This document shows, piece after piece, positions 36,116 to 47,661 of a stretch of DNA of 64,000 nt. Under the pieces are notes generated by a model. The model saw only the letters and a program-made list of their open reading frames with translations. It did no database searches and was not told the origin of the DNA. A program made the position numbers and the translations under genes. Each line of letters starts with the position of its first letter. Position 1 is the first letter of the stretch. The stretch spans positions 4,774,001 to 4,838,000 of the forward strand of contig NC_058147.1 in NCBI RefSeq assembly GCF_011075055.1, written 5' to 3'. The DNA is from Mangifera indica. Taxonomy: Eukaryota; Streptophyta; Magnoliopsida; Sapindales; Anacardiaceae.

Positions 36116-39100
36116 ATGTCGAGGCCTACTCATAGAGGTTCACCCGGTGTCCGGATCCCTGCGAATAGCCATGGTTTATGGGATTCAGAAATTAAAGATG
36201 GAACAGAAAAAGAAGATTTGGAAAAATCTCACTCTTTTGATCAAAGCTATTTAGCCTCAAGGTTTCCTTTCCATGATACAAGTAATTCTCCTTCCAAATA
36301 TGGTGTTATTAAAAATGGTTTTGCTTCTGATCCTTTCAGCACTGGAACTACGAGAAGCCGACACAACTTTATGATTCTATTTTTGAAGTTGAGCTTAGTT
36401 GTGATTGTAATTTTTGCTCTTACTGGATCGTTTTGGTGGGCAATTTCAATTTCAACCTCATCAAGAAGTCAGTTATCTCATAACTTCAGGAAGCTCCAAG
36501 AACAACTTGTATCAGATTTGTGGGATATTGGGGAGATATCTGTTGGTTCTCCGAGGTCAAAAGAATTGGATTTTTGTTCCCAGGATGCTGAGAATTATGT
36601 TCCATGCTTCAATCTATCGCAAAATCTTGCCTTGGGTTTTGCCGATGGTACTGAGTTGGATCGACACTGTGAAGGTGGGTCAAGGCAAAATTGTCTAGTT
36701 CTTCCACCTGTGAATTATAGGATTCCACTTAGGTGGCCAACTGGAAGAGATGTTATCTGGGTTGCAAATGTTAAAATTACTGCCCAGGAGGTACTTTCCT
36801 CTGGAAGCATGACCAAGAGGTGAGCAGTGACATCCTACTGGGAAATTCTCTCTTTGCACTCTAAATTTTAGTTCTTTTATTAATCTCATGTGGTTGCAGG
36901 ATGATGATGTTGGATGAAGAGCAGATTTCCTTCCGCTCAGCCTCGCTAATGTTTGATGGCGTTGAAGACTACTCTCATCAAATAGCAGAAATGATTGGGC
37001 TGAGAAATGAATCTAACTTCATACAAGCTGGTGTAAGTGAATGGCCACTCAAAATTGAAAACCACTATGAAAAGTAGAAATTTGTTCTGTTTCAGTGTTG
37101 ATACTTGCATATTAATTTCTCTAATTTTTCCACCTATATTTGACTTATTTAGCCTAGCTTAATTGATGCTATTTTGAATATATTGTATTCCTTCCATTGA
37201 CTTGAAAAACTTTCCAGTAACTAATGTAGAAAAGAACAAGGTGTCTTTGCTATTGATCCTGTTAAATAATTTGCTTTTTTGCTTTTATATCAAATAAATA
37301 ATGTGCTATAGATTCCTGATAATTCCAGCCATATATTAAAATTATGTCAAAACTAGTGTACCATTGCATCAATATCTTGCATCTGCTATAACTGTAACAT
37401 GTGGCCACTGATTGCTTTCTCTTTTATAATGAGTATATATTAAAAATTAAAATTTGCAGGTTAGAACCATCCTGGATATAGGATGTGGTTATGGCAGCTT
37501 TGGAGCACATCTGTCTTCCAATCAGCTCCTGACCATGTGCATTGCAAATTATGAGGCCTCAGGAAGTCAAGTTCAACTAACCCTTGAAAGAGGACTTCCT
37601 GCAATGATTGGTGCTTTCACTTCAAAACAGTTGCCATATCCATCACTTTCCTTTGACATGGTGCATTGTGCTCGTTGTGGTATTGATTGGGACCAAAGAG
37701 GTAAATGTCAAATATGTGTGGGAATCAATAACTTGATGTAATCTGCTGCTTCGTGTTAAATTTGCACATCAGAACATATTCTATCCTCCCGCATCCAAGA
37801 TGCATCACTCTGTGTAAATCCTGTTTTGAAGTTTTTTCATAACTTAAAATTGGATGGTGGACCTAAAGTGTTATTTATGATCCTGTCCTTTTGTGGTTTT
37901 TTACTGCTGAATTTACATTAGAGGGATGAGGAGCTTAACCTTCTATCACCATTAAGCAAAAGGAGGGTTGAAGTAATAAAAAATTATGTCTATCATATTA
38001 CTTATTTGCTTAACCAAAAAGTGAATCAGAGATATTTGTCATATCTCATATAAACCTGCTGAAGGAGATTAATCTTCGGTTGATACTTTGCTCTTTAAGC
38101 CTGCTTGTTCAGATACTTGAATTGAGGTAATCTTTATTTACTCATGCTATGTGGGGCAGATGGTATTCTCTTAATTGAAGTTGACAGAGTTTTGAAGCCG
38201 GGTGGATACTTTGTTTGGACTTCGCCACTTACCAATCCTCATCGTTTTCTCCGTAACAAGGAGAATAAAAAAAGATGGAACTTTGTTCGTGATTTTGCAG
38301 AAAATCTCTGTTGGGAGCAGTTGTCACAGCAAGACGAAACTGTTGTATGGAAAAAAACTAGTAAAGCAAGTTGTTATAATTCTCGGTGAGGCTACAATCA
38401 TGACGTTTTATTGACTTTCTGCGTTACATGATCTTTGAAATAAATTTATGCTGACCCAAATATATATCTCTATATCAAATGCATGTTGTTCCTTTGGTAC
38501 CTAACAATACTAGGTTGTCCTAATTTTTGTACCAACTGGTTGTTGTATGTCTAGGAAGCCTGGCTCTGGCCCTTCTATCTGCAGTAAAGTCCATGATGTT
38601 GAATCTCCATATTATCTACCTCTCCAAGCCTGTATAAGTGGAACACGCAGCCGCAGATGGATTCCCATTGAAGAGAGGACCAATTGGCCCTCTAGGGCCC
38701 ACTTCAACAAAAAGGAGCTTGCCATATATGGTAATTCTTGTGCTCTTACATAGAACTTTTGTGTCTCTTTTAAATGGTTAAATAGCACAAAAGAGAAAAA
38801 TGTTCTGTGGTATTAAAAAATTTGTATAGAACTTTTGTGTCTCTTTTAGATGGTTAAATAGCACAAGAGAGAAAAATGTTCTCTGGCATTAAAAAATTTG
38901 TCCAAATATATTTATTTTCTCAATGTCATCTAACTCTAGTGTTTCTTTTTAACTATTTTATCAGGTGTAGGTCAAGAAGATTTGACCGAGGATACTGAAG
39001 ATTGGAAATCAGCAGTCAGTAACTATTGGTCTCTTCTGTCCCCATTAATATTTTCGGATCATCCTAAGAGACCTGGTGATGAAGATCCTTCTCCACCTTA

Positions 39101-40389
39101 TAACATGGTGAGAAATGTGCTGGACATGAACGCTCATTTTGGTGGCTTTAATTCTGCATTACTGGAAAAAGGGAAATCAGTGTGGGTCATGAATGTCGTC
39201 CCAACTATTGCAACCAACTATCTCCCAATGATTCTTGACAGAGGTTTTGTTGGTGTAATGCATAATTGGTAAATCAATCATCTTGACTGACCTAATTTGA
39301 CCTTTTAATGAATTTTAATATAGCTCTGTTGTGCTATGGTTTATTCTGAACGTGTAATCAAAGACTTATCCTATCTCATGCATTCTTATTTTGTTGTTGC
39401 TGTTTCCTTATCATATATAATGTTAAGCAATGATATGGTATCAAACTTATTGAACTGGAGTATCTAGATATGGAAATTACTGATTTGCATGATTTGGAGG
39501 GATGAACATTCACTCTGAAAAAAGGCTATAAAAATAAACATGCAGTATTTTGATATTGGAGAATATTTGAGTTTTGAAAGAATAAATGAGTGCTGAACTT
39601 TGAAATCCATGTTTGCTTATAATTTCTAATTCCTTCAGGTGTGAAGCATTCCCAACGTACCCAAGAACTTATGACTTGGTGCATGCAGCAGGACTTTTTC
39701 CCCTTGTAGCAGATCAGCATAGGTGCTCCATGCTTGATATATTCACTGAGATAGATCGTATCCTTCGTCCAGAGGTACTTGAACCAAATAGTCTCTATTG
39801 TATTGATATTCAGTTGTCATCCATTTTTCTCCCAGTTCTCAAAATAAATAAAAAATTGTTATGGTAGAGATGACATGCATATGCCATATGATGGAATACT
39901 GTAAGTCCACATGGAATTACAACTAATTAGTTTAAAATTATACTATTTGCATGGCTAGGTACTTATGTCAGTTTGCTGGTGGGATTTAAATAATTGGCAT
40001 GCCCACTTTATGCTTTGGTGTATTTAACAGATTTATACAAGAAAATATTTGCTGCTTATGTTTATATAATCAAATTTCAATGTCTATTTATTTCCTCTTA
40101 ATTATTTAGGACAGTCTTGTTTTGAACCAATATTGGCATCTTTCATAGCAATAATACAAGTCTACTGTGTTTTGATGGTTTTCGTCTGGGCCAATGATGT
40201 TTCCTTTGTTGATAATGATATTTCCTGCAGGGTTGGGTGATAATTCGCGATGAAACTCATCTTGTTGAGTCAGTAAGAGCTCTAACAACTAAGCTGAAGT
40301 GGGATGCACGAGTCATAGAAATTGAGAGTAACAGCGACGAGAGACTTCTTATCTGCCAGAAACCATTATTTAAGAAACAAGCAAGCTAA
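36116..40389 (+). CDS. QUA2: QUA2-type Golgi pectin methyltransferase (DUF248/PMT family)
   Basis: Eight exons: 36116-36819, 36900-37032, 37460-37700, 38160-38385, 38555-38730, 38965-39268, 39639-39774 and 40231-40389. They give 692 residues with every junction in frame. A short cytosolic N-terminus carries the opening [15 protein letters not shown]. One membrane anchor lies at about residues 85-110 ([19 protein letters not shown]), making it a type II Golgi protein. The lumenal methyltransferase domain has the SAM-binding motif [14 protein letters not shown] at 284-297, [16 protein letters not shown], the second half motif [15 protein letters not shown], and [15 protein letters not shown]. 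The family methylesterifies homogalacturonan during pectin synthesis; Arabidopsis QUA2/TSD2 affects cell adhesion. Length is close to QUA2 (about 684). Intron 5 holds a 76-bp tandem duplication. A paralogue such as PMT4 or PMT5 is less likely given the close N-terminal match. Confidence 0.92.
38751..38902 (+). repeat. 76-bp tandem duplication in intron 5 of the QUA2-type gene
   Basis: TAGAACTTTTGTGTCTCTTT at 38751 recurs at 38827. Both copies continue through ATGGTTAAATAGCACAA and TTAAAAAATTTGT with few differences. It is entirely intronic. Confidence 0.85.
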
Positions 40390-41527
40390 TTTTGAGTTCT
40401 CCAAGTGAAGCTCAAGAAGCTAAATCATGGTATTTATATTCATTTACTGAATATTATTGAATTACTATAAAGCTCCACCATACAAAGGGGAGACCAAAAA
40501 TTTTGAAAGGACAGGAAGAAATCATAAACACAGAGGAGAGCCAAACAAAAATGAATCATGGTGGAACCAACCACACCTCCTGTGGAGCCGTAAGGCATAC
40601 ATAGGACCATGTAATTACTGAAATTCAGACGCCATGGAAGCGAGATAAGTACACAATTAGTTTCAAATTAAATCTTTCATGTCATGTCTCATTATAATTA
40701 TACGACTACAGAATAAGGTTTATCTGCTGTAATTTATAAAAAAAAATTCAGATCGGTGCATTCATATGAAGAATTTTTTCTTCATTTCTTTCATTTTCCT
40801 GCTTTTGCAGTTTTTTTTTTTTTTTTAAATCTTTATTGAACGGTTCATCCCAAAGTTGGCTTTAGATTATTCGTTTCCTTCGCGAGAGCCTTCTGTAACA
40901 AGTATTTGAAATTTAATCCATCCAGCTTTTATTGTTTGAAGCTCGCTGGCATTCTGACATTAATGGTGACAAAAATTTCATTCGTGTGATGTGATCGGCG
41001 TTGCTGTGTGCTCGTGGAAATATCTTCCCACCAATTAAACTAAGCGTGGTATGAATATTATATTATATATTAATAATTTTAAATTAATATAATATATAAG
41101 AATTTATTTAAATATTCAGTTTTATAATATAAATATAATTATTATATTAAATCTATCAAGGTTTTACAGTAATTTTACTAACCCTTAATTTTTTTAGATA
41201 AAAGAAAATTTCATATAGTTTTTTATATGGAATAAGTTATTAAACAAATTATTATCTAGTTATAATGATGTATAGTCTAGCTGTGCCAACCGTCCTGGAT
41301 AATATGAAATAAATTTATATCAGGACAAATATATATACAATAAAAAATTTAATAGCAGACCAATTACCTTTCACTCCCTAGTCAAAGTCAGTAAATCTAA
41401 CGATCATCGCCTTTTCATCATATTTTGGCGTCCAACATCTGATCACCGTTGATTTTTGTAACTACACTACATATCGTCCCCAACACAAGGCCTCCCTCTC
41501 GACTGCTTACTGGAAAACTACACATTC
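40390..41527. other. Intergenic DNA between the QUA2-type and PORR genes
   Basis: The first few hundred bases are presumably the 3' UTR, and the last few hundred are the PORR gene promoter. The middle is AT-rich and empty. Confidence 0.5.
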
Positions 41528-42718
41528 ATGGCCTGGCGCCTCTTTGTAAGCAAAACCCTAAACCTAATTTTCCCCCATTCCCTCCCAAACTCTAATTCAC
41601 TTAAAATCTCCCCCTTCTCCACCTCATTTCTCGTCACTAAACTGCCCAAAAAGCTCCGAAAGAAAAGAAAAAAGCCTTCTCCCCGAACTAGGCCGATCCA
41701 AACTGACTCGGTGCGAGTTCCTCACTTTGAATCAATCCTTAATCGCGATTCTTACTTCAAATTCCTCATCAAAACCAAAGAATTCCTCTCCAAACAGCCA
41801 GAACGTATACTCCGCCTTGACGATGCCGGCAAGTTCCACCGTGAGTTGGGATTTCCTCGTGGCCGTAAAGTTATCAAGTCCATTCAACGGCATCCCCTAA
41901 TATTTGAAGTTTATCGCCATACGGACAACAAAATGTGGCTTGGATTTACTGAATTTGCGGAGCAGCTGCTGGAAGAAGAGAGGTCAATGATGGACACTAT
42001 GGAAATGGACAGGGTTAATAAGGTTCGAAAATTGTTGATGATTTCGAAAGAAAAGAAGATTCCCCTGAGTAAAATTTATCATAACAGGTTGTTATTTGGA
42101 ATTCCTGAAGATTTCAGGGACCGGGTTGCCAAATACCCCGATTATTTTCGTACTGTTGTGGAAAATGATGGAAAAAGGGTTCTTGAATTGGTTAAGTGGG
42201 ATCCGATCTTAGCTGTGAGTGAATTAGAGAGACAGTTTATTGGTAACGAGGATAAGGTTATGAAAGCATTTAAATTTCCTATAAAGTATGGGAAAGATTT
42301 GGGTTTTGATGAAATTGATACGAGAAAGCTTAACTTGCTGAACACTTTGCCTTTGGTATCGCCATATAGCGACGGGTGGAAGTTGGATATGTGGAGTTTG
42401 GAGGCTGAGAAGTATAGGTTAGGGATTGCGCATGAATTTTTGAGTTTGACATTGGAGAAAAGGGCAAGTATACATCATATTGTGGAGTTCAAGGAGGAGT
42501 TTAGCTTGACTAGGCGAACATACGAGATGCTAAAGAAGCAGCCTCGGACATTTTATTTGGCGGGGACAGAGATGAATTGGGCGGTGTTTTTGAAGGATGC
42601 TTATGATGAAAATGGAGCTTTGATTGATAAGGATCCACAGTTGGTTTTTAATGAGAAGTTGTTTAAGTTTGCACAAATGCAGGAAGGGGAAGTAGTTTCT
42701 GGCGCTGGTGAGAAATAA
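41528..42718 (+). CDS. PORR-domain organelle RNA-binding protein (WTF/RPD1 family)
   Basis: This single exon encodes 396 residues. Residues 1-40 are rich in S, T, L and R and poor in acidic residues, a probable mitochondrial or plastid targeting peptide. A basic stretch (KLPKKLRKKRKKPSPRTR) follows. From about residue 62 to 385 the protein matches the plant organelle RNA recognition (PORR) fold, with VPHFESILNRDSYFKFLIK, LRLDDAGKFHRELGFPRG, HPLIFEVYRHTDNKMWLGFT and MLKKQPRTFYLAGT. The family binds organellar RNA and supports group II intron splicing; members include WTF1, WTF9 and RPD1. The exact orthologue is not assigned. The last 104 coding bases are part of a 142-bp tandem duplication, so this C-terminus may be younger than the rest. 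Confidence 0.9.
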   Translation: MAWRLFVSKTLNLIFPHSLPNSNSLKISPFSTSFLVTKLPKKLRKKRKKPSPRTRPIQTDSVRVPHFESILNRDSYFKFLIKTKEFLSKQPERILRLDDAGKFHRELGFPRGRKVIKSIQRHPLIFEVYRHTDNKMWLGFTEFAEQLLEEERSMMDTMEMDRVNKVRKLLMISKEKKIPLSKIYHNRLLFGIPEDFRDRVAKYPDYFRTVVENDGKRVLELVKWDPILAVSELERQFIGNEDKVMKAFKFPIKYGKDLGFDEIDTRKLNLLNTLPLVSPYSDGWKLDMWSLEAEKYRLGIAHEFLSLTLEKRASIHHIVEFKEEFSLTRRTYEMLKKQPRTFYLAGTEMNWAVFLKDAYDENGALIDKDPQLVFNEKLFKFAQMQEGEVVSGAGEK

Positions 42719-42898
42719 TGTGAATATTGACATTTTCAGAATTGAAAGGAAAGAGAGAGCTTTGATTGATAAGGATCCACGGTTGGTTCTTAATGAGAAT
42801 TTGTTTAAGTTTGCACAAATGCAGAAAGGGAAAGCGGTTCCTGGCGCTGGTGAGAAATAATGTGAATGTTGACATTTTCAGAAGTGAAAGAAGAGAGA
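42615..42898 (+). repeat. 142-bp tandem duplication over the 3' end of the PORR gene
   Basis: GAGCTTTGATTGATAAGGAT at 42615 recurs at 42757. Both copies run through GTTTAAGTTTGCACAAATGC, GGCGCTGGTGAGAAATAATG and TTGACATTTTCAGAA. The first copy contains the stop codon (42716-42718). The second is untranslated 3' sequence and is shifted in frame, since 142 is not a multiple of three. Confidence 0.92.
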
Positions 42899-45800
42899 TT
42901 TAAGTGAATCAAGGTCAGTCCTCTGTTGTCACAAGTGATTTCAACAGAGCAATTCTGGTACTTTGCTACCAACTGGCTAGTTTGTTCAGAAATGGCCCTT
43001 GATATTGAAAACAAAATGAGTTCATTCTAGAACCCGCATTGGGTACTGTGATTATCCATATGTGTCTTCCTTTTTTCTAGTGCAATGTGATAGCAGCAGT
43101 CACTTGCGGTTGTTACTGATGATTGCATTGTGAGGTGCAGTCGCATCATGTATGTGAAGAAATTCATGAAGCTTTTGTGGGTATTTTTGAAGATCATTGT
43201 ATTTGGATTCGTCTTGTTTTTTTATCAATCGTTGTATCTTTTACTCCTGGTTTCACTCACATCCAACATGAGGGTCCATTCGGTAGATCCATGACTGAGT
43301 GGCCGATCCTTAAAGAATTTCAATCAGTTCACCCCTGCTGCAAAGAGCATGGAACTTTACTCTGTTCAAGGTGTTAAGGCAAGAACTTTCTATTGAATGG
43401 TTTCAGAATAGAAAACAGAAACATTCGCAACCGGTGATAAAATTTTAGGTATTTGAAGTTCATTGTTTTAGTATTACTGGAATAATCCCAATCTTTTCTT
43501 AATGTTTACCCAACATATTTCAAAGGAATCATGCACTCGTCCATGCTACATAAGTATACAATCAATATAAAAATGAGAGAAGACAGTTACACAAAATAGT
43601 TTGGACTTCATGCCATTGCCATCTATCCATGGCTAAGTCAAGTATGCCTGCTTAGCCAAGTTTCTTAGGCTTCACACGTTAAGGGTCTAACAAGCCTCCT
43701 TCGTTTGAAGGACTCAACGTCCTCATTGAGAGTGTTTGTACCTATTCTAGTTCTTCCCAACTTGGATCAGTATCATATTCATGATCCAATCATAATCAAT
43801 TTTGAGTAAAAACTACAACCAATACTAACACCTTGTTTTGCATCGATTCGACCATTCAAAGAAGTTGCCGACACAACTGGTTAGCATAAGGAACCTCTCA
43901 TGTGGCAAAGCACTGTCACTTCCTTAAGCAGCAGATAGTACCCAAAATTTCCTTTTCTTCAACAACATAGGCCTCCTTAAACTGTCTCAAATTCCATCTC
44001 TTTAATGCCACTGGGTATATAAAGTGCCATTTATTTAGTTAGCTTTAGTGTTTACATGCACTTCAAATGTCAATTCTTCCATGCCATCTGCCATCATTTG
44101 TTTGATTCATTACCATTAAAGAACTAAACATAGTCACTTGTTTTGATGATTACTACCTAGCTGAAACATCTTCTATATAGTCTGCGACTTGTTTCTCAAA
44201 CTGCCATAATCTCTGGTTTTCCCTTCCATAAAACGAAAAATTATGTTCTTCGGTTCTTCTTACTTTACCCCAATGTAAATTGATCTAAGATCTTCTTGGA
44301 CTCCTGATCAAATTGCTTTCGTATGGCAAGACTTTCTTCAATTTGCTTCTTGTTGGATCATCACTGTCCCTCATGCAATTTTCTTATGAAGCTAACATGA
44401 TATAACACGTCTCTCTACACTAATACCTTGCGAAGAGAACATGCATCTGGAAAGACTGTTTACTTACTTTATATAAGCCATGTAAATAAAATCTTGATGC
44501 AAGGGAAAACAACTCATCATAATGAATATTAAACATAAATAAAACTTAAAAGAATAAGCAATAAACATATGATTTAAAGCTTTTGACTAATTTGGAAGTT
44601 GATCCCCTTAAAGTAATTAAATTGGAGGTCGATCTCTTCGAAGTGATCAAATCCTTAGCTTTTTTCTTAGTTCTCTTTTCAGTTTTCCAATTTTCTTTGA
44701 TAAAATCTTAGGATTTTATTAGTGTTCTTACATAAACTCAAATAATGTAAATATGAAAATAGTAAATGCGTTAATACAACAGAACACAAATAAACATAAA
44801 ATCAGAATATGAAATTAAATCAATCCCTCATGCATCCACTCAAATTGACTCTCACTTCTCTCGCAACTTTGCAAATCTCCTACCTACAAAACAACCATAA
44901 GAAATGCATGAATGCTAAACATTCCATAAATAAGTGACTTATACAATACCCTAACTTGCACATAGCTCATCAATAAACATTTTGTCATTCCTTTTTACAT
45001 GATCTACCTTATTATTACACACAACTGAAGTCATTAAAGTTTTTCTCTCATCCCTTCTCAAGATAAGATAACTCATCACTTACTCATGAAACCATAACAA
45101 CTCATTTCTATCTCAAGCGCTTCACATCACTTACTAATTTACTTAGCTTTGCTGGCCAGACTAGATTGCAAATACATAGACATTTGGGCTACAAGTGTCA
45201 TTGATTTGAATTTAAAAGAGTTATCAGATTGATATTGGCTAATTAAGCTCTAAGTTGATTAAAAAAGAAATTAGGCTAAAAATAATTTAACTTTGGATTT
45301 GTCCAAACTAATTCGAATTTAATTCGTTTTAACTGAGTTTGAACTCATTTTATCATAACCCTAATTTGAGCTTCGATTTAATCCAGCCCTAGCCTGCAGC
45401 ATAGAGCAACAAACATTTAAAATGTGCAATAAGATTTGCTAGTGACTTCTGTGTTGAAGTTCAAAATGAAAAATCACTAGTGCTGTTAAGCCAATGAAAA
45501 TTTTTTATCAATTTATTCATGTTACTAAGAGCTCCCGACAACATCGATTTCTTTCGTCCTTTACTGCCCATAATCAATCTGTATGGATTTAAAAAAGAGG
45601 CCCTTTCTTGCGGTCGATCTGTACAATAAGAATCCATGCATGTCGCTTCTTTACCTGCACCATTAATATATTGAGGTTCAGCATCGAGGAAACCACAAGT
45701 TGATCTTGACTCTTTATCAATGATATTACTTGTGAACCTTGACTAATTTGAATACCGGTGTCATAAATTTCCTAGAGTAAGTTTGCCCTTTCCATAAAGG

Positions 45801-46024
45801 AATATAATTATTATTGTCTAGTTTCAATGATACAAAATTGACTCTATTTTAATGGAGGATACTGCCATTGTGATGAGATGAGGGAGGGTTTCTGTTCTTG
45901 ATTCTTATTTAACTTCTCAATCCAAAAGCTATCTCAAAGGGTGAAGGCTTCAGATGGAACTTCTCAATTTTGGCTTCTGGTTGCATGAGTTTGATTTTGA
46001 ACTTCTATACTTTCATCCACTCAT
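42899..46024. other. Intergenic DNA with faint retroelement-like remnants
   Basis: I see no intact gene. On the minus strand, 43640-44400 reads in pieces like the degraded tail of a plant retroelement, for example a TLNEDVESF-RRRLVRPLT-like phrase near 43680-43740, with stops in between. 45160-45420 is AT-rich and unremarkable. Low confidence. Confidence 0.35.
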
Positions 46025-46528
46025 CTACTCTTTCGAATGAAGGTGATTCTGCTGTAAAGGCAACCCATTGGTTAAGTGGCCACAAGGCAGAAATTCCATT
46101 ATCAAAACTATCCCTGCTGCAGTTGTGGTTATTGTAATTGCCACTCCAACCTTTGTTGAAAGATTCTCTGTAAATGATCCCGGGTATTCAATGTTTCCAG
46201 GATTCATAGCTCTATTTGTTTTAAGCGTATCTGAAGAATATACCCACCCTGCTGCTTTAGAGCAGCTACAATAAGACCGGTGTGGTGTTGAAATCCAGGG
46301 TTTGTGAAGACTCCTATGGCTCCACAGGAACAATTTCCACCGCAACTTTCTAAAACTCTCAGGATCAAATTCCGCCTCAACTTTGAAGCACGTTCCTGCA
46401 TCGTCACAAGACTCAGATTTTGAAGGAGGCGATTGATCTTCCATCTTTCTCAGCACTACCCTTGTTTCCAGATTGAAGCACGAGCCCTTAAGCTTTGATG
46501 AAGCCCAGAACTCAGCTCTCCAATCCAT
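46025..46528 (-). pseudogene. Unrecognised 167-codon open frame
   Basis: A minus-strand frame opens MDWRAEFWASSKLKG and closes with a hydrophobic stretch (VGVAITITTTAAGIVLIMEF). Parts read like protein, but composition shifts along its length and I recognise no domain. An alternative frame on the same strand at 46204-46407 overlaps it. It could be a retroelement or gene relic with a frameshift, or chance. Confidence 0.25.
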
Positions 46529-47661
46529 GGATCACTAGCATGTCCACTCTGGATCATATTAACGTCCTTTTCTTAATCATTCTCTGCTTTGTTTTGATTT
46601 CCATTCACAGCTTTATCAAATGAATCAAAGCAACCCGACTTATCGGTTCCTGGGATCAACCTCTTCTATGCATATCATCACATGGAGAAGTTGACACCAT
46701 TCTGGTTACCTATCCTTTTCCACTTCTCCTTTCATGTTCCAATATCAGAAAAAAAAAACTTATTTTTTGATTTTCATGACCATGACATTCACACCTTTAA
46801 TTCTTCTTGGTTGTTGTTGATAAAAGCCGAAGCTTCACATTCCCAAAATAGTGTAAGATGTTATAAATAAATCAACGTCACTTAATTTATAAGGCTAATG
46901 TACTTGAAATCATCAAGTCAATCAATATCCCAAATTACTTAATTAATTTTCAAACATAATTAGTAAGATTAAAAATAGATATTCGTTTTCGTTCGAAATG
47001 AAAATGATTTAATCTTTATTGTCGAAGAAGATGGGGAAGGGAGAGAAAATCGCTGGAGAGAGAAGATTAAAGAAAATTCACTGAAAAATACAAAATTTAG
47101 TAAAAAGAATTTGATTTTTTAAAATTTAATTAAAAAAATTTATAATTTTTTAAATTTAAATTTAAGAGAGACATAATAATATTTTATTATTTTTAATATA
47201 TTATTAATTAAATAATAATTTTATTTTTAAAACTAATTATTATTTTTATTAATTTTAATATTTTATAGATAAAATTTTAAATTTTTAATATTTAACTGAT
47301 TTCATTTTGGATTCGCAATAAACTTTATACGTGAATACGTCTTTTGGCCTTTTGTTTATAATTCATGTTCCTTTGTGCTGTCATCAAAGAGAGGGGAAAA
47401 TCTTACGGGAAAAGTTTTTGAAAATTTTTAAGGGATAATGACTGATTGAATGTTGTGTGCATGTATGTTTGGTACTCACAATATCCGGACAAATCTAATA
47501 AAAAAGATGTTTTCAATAGAAAATGACACGTGCCAACATCATACCTGAATCTCATCCCAGGCTGCAGCACACCAACTCCTCAGCAAAAGCAGATCCATCG
47601 TCTCTTCTCTTGTCCCTGCCTCTCCTAATCCGGAACAGTTTCACTCCAATCTCTCTATGCC
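46529..47661. other. Promoter-side spacer of the MBD8-like gene
   Basis: 46900-47330 is extremely AT-rich. 47330-47661 becomes more balanced and CT-rich, the probable promoter and leader of the gene that starts at 47662. Confidence 0.5.
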
